Shown piece by piece: positions 41,064-43,862 of a stretch of DNA of 43,862 bases. Position 1 is the first letter of the stretch, and the number at the start of each line of letters is the position of its first letter. The stretch is taken from contig NZ_BMOP01000032.1 of the NCBI RefSeq assembly GCF_014647135.1, positions 1-43,862 on the forward strand, in the 5' to 3' direction. The translations under genes and the position numbers were made by a program. This stretch comes from Shewanella xiamenensis (GTDB lineage: Bacteria > Pseudomonadota > Gammaproteobacteria > Enterobacterales > Shewanellaceae). The notes under the pieces are model-generated. The model had not been told where the DNA came from. It searched no databases and was given only the letters and a program-made list of their open reading frames with translations.

Positions 41064-41608
41064 ATCGCCTATCCCAAAGTAAAAGGTTAGAAAAATAAAA
41101 GGCCCGAAAGTATACAACTTTACCAGCAGAGCGACGTGACCTTTTTAAGTATGAGGAGCAAGAGAAATACAAGCTGTGCAGGGCGAAGCGAACACTTAGG
41201 CGAATGCGCACAATAGCTTGTGCCATTGATTAACGATAAACACCACGCTTAAGGAGTTAACGATTCAGGCATTGTTCTGAAGCGGGTCTGGGCTAGTACA
41301 TTTACGTTAGTCGATAATTCACCTTTGACAACGGGGTATCAGTTGTTAATGGTTCACACTCTTGCGACATATATCCGGCGTCTGTTGCGCCCTAATGAGA
41401 TCAAAATTGACATCTTACCCTCCTTGGCATCCACATGACCTCGAAGGCCACTTACACCGAAAATTTTATAGTCTCGCTTGAGCATACCCCCTTCCCGTTA
41501 GCAAAACTGCTTGGCTATGAACAATAGAAATAGACAAACGACATTACTTGTCGTCTCGCTGAATACACTATGTACATTAATGAGAATGGACGATGAAAAC
41601 TACTTAAG
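41064..41608. other. intergenic region upstream of the terminal cassette
   Basis: No convincing gene in 545 bp. The longest feature is a 31-codon frame (41517-41612) that ends overlapping the cREC start. A few short inverted repeats (TTAAC/GTTAA near 41230-41265) are present. The stretch separates a polysaccharide gene from an apparently acquired cassette, as a genomic island edge often does, but no integrase or tRNA is seen. Confidence 0.5.
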
Positions 41609-41612
41609 ATGA
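41517..41612 (+). CDS. possible 31-aa leader peptide overlapping the cREC gene
   Basis: A small frame begins at ATG 41517 and its TGA overlaps the cREC ATG (ATGA), the same overlap style as cREC with the next gene. The encoded peptide has a short hydrophobic centre (TTLLVVSLNTLCTL). No Shine-Dalgarno precedes it, and cREC itself also lacks a good one, so translational coupling is conceivable. It may be a chance frame. Confidence 0.25.
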   Translation: MNNRNRQTTLLVVSLNTLCTLMRMDDENYLR

Positions 41613-41911
41613 AAATATTTTTGGATGATGAACGACTCGCTCCTACTGGCTGGCTACACGTTCGATGGCCAGATGAAGTTATCTCCTGTTTAGCCAAAGG
41701 CATGGTAACCGATATTAGCCTAGACCATGATTTAGGGGATGATGCTAGAGGTACTGGCTACGATGTGCTGCTTTGGATTGAGCAAGCTATTGTTGATACA
41801 GGCTTTAAGCCTCCGAAAATTAATGTACATACGAGTAATCCTGCAGCAAGAATAAGAATGCTTGCTGCAGTAGAACAGATCACCCGCCTAGCTGAAATGA
41901 AATCACAATGA
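41609..41911 (+). CDS. cyclic-phosphate-processing receiver-domain protein (cREC)
   Basis: A 100-aa single-domain protein of the cREC family, a receiver-fold relative predicted by comparative genomics to act on cyclic phosphates. Conserved features are LDDER at 5-9, the SLDHDLG motif with Asp39, His40 and Asp41, GTGYDVLLWIE at 48-58, and VHTSNP at 73-78. The start is the only in-frame ATG before these residues and the ribosome site is poor. Its stop overlaps the next gene (ATGA). It heads a four-gene same-strand set with a phosphoesterase and a Sir2 protein. Confidence 0.8.
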   Translation: MKIFLDDERLAPTGWLHVRWPDEVISCLAKGMVTDISLDHDLGDDARGTGYDVLLWIEQAIVDTGFKPPKINVHTSNPAARIRMLAAVEQITRLAEMKSQ

Positions 41912-42321
41912 CTGCACCTACAGTTGCACCTTTACTTTTATTGTCCGGCGATCCATTTCATCTGCTTGGCCAACTTTCAGCCTTTCATAGTCTGAAGCTA
42001 ATTTGTCGGCTCAAACAAATCCTACCAGCTCACGTTGGTCGAACTGTCTCGAGTCATGCTGGCATCCCCGTGATCGCAGCAGATTTTGAATTGCGGATCA
42101 TCGCAGAGGCATATAATTGTTTTGAGAATTTTGATGTTGAAATCTATTTGACGTTTCAGAGAGATCGCGATGCTTGGATGCATTATCAACAGAAGGCTAA
42201 CGAAATGATTAAGTTAGGCCATTCGGTGTTAGTAACGGCTGAAATCTATAGCCACATTGACGGCTCGATATGTTTGTATGATCCACTACTCAAACCAACC
42301 GATATGCCTTTTATTCAATAG
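41908..42321 (+). CDS. unknown 137-aa protein of the cREC cassette
   Basis: I do not recognise a family. The protein is soluble-looking, with a hydrophobic N-terminal stretch (APLLLLSGDPFHLLGQL), a basic helix-like part near LICRLKQILPAHVGR, an alpha/beta pattern and a C-terminal ICLYDPLLKP segment. No signal peptide, membrane helix or metal motif stands out. It overlaps the cREC stop by four bases and ends eight bases before the phosphoesterase, so it is firmly in the same operon and probably acts with its products. Confidence 0.65.
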   Translation: MTAPTVAPLLLLSGDPFHLLGQLSAFHSLKLICRLKQILPAHVGRTVSSHAGIPVIAADFELRIIAEAYNCFENFDVEIYLTFQRDRDAWMHYQQKANEMIKLGHSVLVTAEIYSHIDGSICLYDPLLKPTDMPFIQ

Positions 42322-42329
42322 GACTGACA

Positions 42330-42929
42330 ATGAAACTGCTCCATGTTTCCGATCTGCATTTCAACCAAGTTCAAATGCTATGGGTTACCGACAATGCATC
42401 CGAAGCTGACGTTGTTTGTCTAACAGGTGACTTCATTGATAGTCGATACAACTGCCCTACACCAATCGATGAGCAAGTGGCCGTTATCTCATGCTGGTTA
42501 AAACAGTTCAATCGTCCTATTTTTGTATGCTCGGGCAATCATGACCAATTAGGTGATGAACTCAATTCAACCTGGTTAAGGGAAATTGAGGGGATCTACG
42601 CAGATCAGGCTATAGCCTCAATCAATGGGGTGATATTCGGCAGCGCGTCATATGGTACATCTGACTTCACACCATTTTCTCGATGCAATGTACTGCTTCA
42701 CCACGAGCCGCCTTCAGGGCTTAGTGTCGCGAAGCAATCGGGGAGAGATTTTGGCTCAAGGGACCTAACAACGGCAATTAAATCAGGCACCTTGTCTCTT
42801 GTATGGTTACTGACAGGTCACGTTCATCAACCAGAGAAATGCGCCTCCAAATTTCGCGGGTGCAGCATTTCAAATCCTGGAGCCAACAGTAAGAGTGAAG
42901 TCCCTAATCATCATTGGATCCGTATTTAA
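42330..42929 (+). CDS. calcineurin-like metallophosphoesterase
   Basis: A 199-aa phosphoesterase with all metal-binding blocks: DLH (Asp8, His10), GDFID (Asp34), GNHD (Asn70, His71), HHEPP near 124-128 and GHVHQP near 163-168. It resembles compact members acting on nucleotides, cyclic phosphates or phosphodiesters. No membrane segment or signal peptide. A ribosome site AGGA lies six bases before the ATG. Its place between an unknown protein and Sir2, downstream of cREC, suggests a shared substrate. Confidence 0.88.
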   Translation: MKLLHVSDLHFNQVQMLWVTDNASEADVVCLTGDFIDSRYNCPTPIDEQVAVISCWLKQFNRPIFVCSGNHDQLGDELNSTWLREIEGIYADQAIASINGVIFGSASYGTSDFTPFSRCNVLLHHEPPSGLSVAKQSGRDFGSRDLTTAIKSGTLSLVWLLTGHVHQPEKCASKFRGCSISNPGANSKSEVPNHHWIRI

Positions 42930-43032
42930 GCGTGCCTCAATGCTCAGAAGTACGTACAAAACTGTTCCATTAAAAAACAATATATAACTCCACATTGCGA
43001 TTAAAAATCATGACATCTTAGGAGAAGTTATT

Positions 43033-43713
43033 TTGAGTAAACCAGAGATTGATCCAAACCATATTGTCGTTTTTACTGGAGCAGGAATATCAGCGGATCA
43101 GCTAGCGACATTTACTGATGATAATGGACTGTGGTTGAAGTATCGGGTTGAAGAGGTTTCTTCTGCTCAGGCCTTAAAAGCGTACCCAGAAAAAGTTATC
43201 GATTTCTATAATTTCCGCAAACAGGAAGTGTTGTCAGCACACCCTAATCCAGCACACATTGCCATTGCCGAACTTGAAAAAAAATACCGGGTTAGTGTTG
43301 TAACCAGTAATGTGGATAATCTTCACGAACGAGCAGGCTCAACTCAGGTTTATCACGTTCACGGAAGTCTATTTGAGGCTCGGCATTTAGAGAGTGATGT
43401 TTCATTTAGCATCGGCGATAGGCTTTATTCGCTCGAGAATAATGAAAGGCCTCACGTCGTTTTATTTGGGGAGCAGGTTCCTAATCTTTATGAAGTAAAA
43501 AAACTATTTAAAACAGCATCTAAGGTTTTGATTGTTGGCACTTCCCTTACCGTAAAGCCTGTATGTAATCTTCCAAAATATGCACGCGGAAGAGCAGAAA
43601 AAATTCTAGTCTCTAAACATGTCAACAAACGACCTTATGGTTTTGAGTTCATCCCCTTAGATGCAATTATTGCTGTACCGCTGATAGTAAAACGCTGGCT
43701 TAATCAACATTAA
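43033..43713 (+). CDS. divergent Sir2-family (CobB/SIRT5-like) NAD-dependent protein
   Basis: A 226-aa Sir2 protein. It starts at TTG 43033, supported by AGGAG shortly upstream. Visible motifs are GAGIS (16-20), TSNVDNLHERAG (about 91-102), the catalytic His110 in HVHG, VVLFGEQVP and GTSLTVKP. FYNFR (Tyr59, Arg62) matches the acyl-selecting YxxR of class III sirtuins such as CobB. Two differences stand out: the NAD-loop segment AESGIPTFR of CobB is shortened here to ADQLATFT with the Arg lost, and the zinc-ribbon cysteines are absent. It may be an NAD hydrolase or ADP-ribose processing enzyme rather than a standard deacylase. It stands 103 bp after the phosphoesterase. Confidence 0.85.
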   Translation: MSKPEIDPNHIVVFTGAGISADQLATFTDDNGLWLKYRVEEVSSAQALKAYPEKVIDFYNFRKQEVLSAHPNPAHIAIAELEKKYRVSVVTSNVDNLHERAGSTQVYHVHGSLFEARHLESDVSFSIGDRLYSLENNERPHVVLFGEQVPNLYEVKKLFKTASKVLIVGTSLTVKPVCNLPKYARGRAEKILVSKHVNKRPYGFEFIPLDAIIAVPLIVKRWLNQH

Positions 43714-43736
43714 TGGCGACCAACTCGCTCCCCACC

Positions 43737-43772
43737 GGCTTTGTTTCCTAAATCGATTCAGCGAACAAAGCC
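43737..43772 (+). terminator. weak hairpin after the Sir2 gene
   Basis: GGCTTTGTT (43737-43745) and AACAAAGCC (43764-43772) are perfect 9-bp arms around an 18-nt loop. No T tract follows, so termination is uncertain. It is the only structure in the last 149 bases. Confidence 0.4.
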
Positions 43773-43862
43773 CCTCATAATCGTCTAAATATCAAACTAC
43801 ACGGTAAGTTACAGGCATGCCTAGCCCAGTAAGTTTGTTCAAAGCCCTAATCATCGCGTAAG

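Noticed and set aside
41349..41438. Small plus-strand gene of 29 codons
   Set aside because: No ribosome binding site, no neighbour coupling and no recognisable sequence. Probably chance.
41118..41608. Integron attC or attI site before the terminal cassette
   Set aside because: GTTAAC-like cores occur near 41230-41265, but no paired R and L boxes with attC symmetry are visible, there is no integrase, and the genes downstream overlap each other, unlike integron cassettes.
43792..43862. C-terminal end of a minus-strand gene running off the right edge
   Set aside because: A 22-codon open stretch ending in TGA is plausible in composition, but too short to support without the sequence to the right.

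Overview
The window reads as a chromosomal segment of a Shewanella-type gammaproteobacterium. Supporting signs are an OmcA/MtrC-family multiheme outer-membrane cytochrome, a sigma-54-linked DctPQM/DctBD dicarboxylate system, an rcsF-trmO-proS gene order like that of enterics, and PsrA/LiuR-like operators at etfBA. The genus is inferred from gene content and not from a database search.

Layout. 1-0.2 kb: two identical tRNA-Val(UAC) genes. 0.3-7.4 kb: a small protein, then the TRAP transporter dctPQM behind a sigma-54 promoter, then its likely two-component regulators dctB-dctD. 7.5-11.4 kb (minus): a large bifunctional penicillin-binding protein and thymidine kinase. 11.9-16.4 kb: a lipoprotein multiheme cytochrome with nine CXXCH motifs, and a lipoprotein M3 peptidase. 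16.5-20.1 kb (minus): an NhaC-family transporter behind a clear lysine riboswitch, so probably a lysine carrier, then etfBA. 20.4-25.4 kb: H-NS, then two overlapping exported amidohydrolase-like genes in which only one of three modules keeps the HxH metal motif. 25.4-29.2 kb: rcsF, trmO, a hexapeptide acyltransferase and proS. 29.5-35.1 kb: a patatin-like phospholipase and a yjbEFGH (gfcABCD-like) exopolysaccharide operon. 35.2-41.1 kb: dTDP-rhamnose genes rfbC-rfbA and, 3.4 kb away, rfbB, separated by a GAF sensor kinase, an NlpE-like lipoprotein and a HutD-like protein. This part is dotted with a CTAG-rich heptad repeat family. 41.5-43.7 kb: a compact cassette of cyclic-phosphate-processing receiver protein, unknown 137-aa protein, calcineurin-like phosphoesterase and divergent Sir2.

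How it fits together. DctB would sense C4-dicarboxylates outside the inner membrane and DctD would activate the sigma-54 promoter upstream of dctP. The yjb operon, rcsF and the rml genes concern the envelope and surface polysaccharide. etfBA carries electrons from acyl-CoA dehydrogenases, consistent with fatty-acid and branched-chain regulators at its promoter.

The best candidate for an undescribed system is the four-gene cassette at the right end. Its domains (cREC, metallophosphoesterase, Sir2) are associated in the literature with nucleotide- and NAD-centred conflict or RNA-repair systems, but this combination with the unknown second protein is not one I recognise. The other main observations are the lysine riboswitch that reassigns the NhaC transporter, the heptad repeat family around the split rml cluster, and a possible Shine-Dalgarno-sequestering leader on the cytochrome gene.
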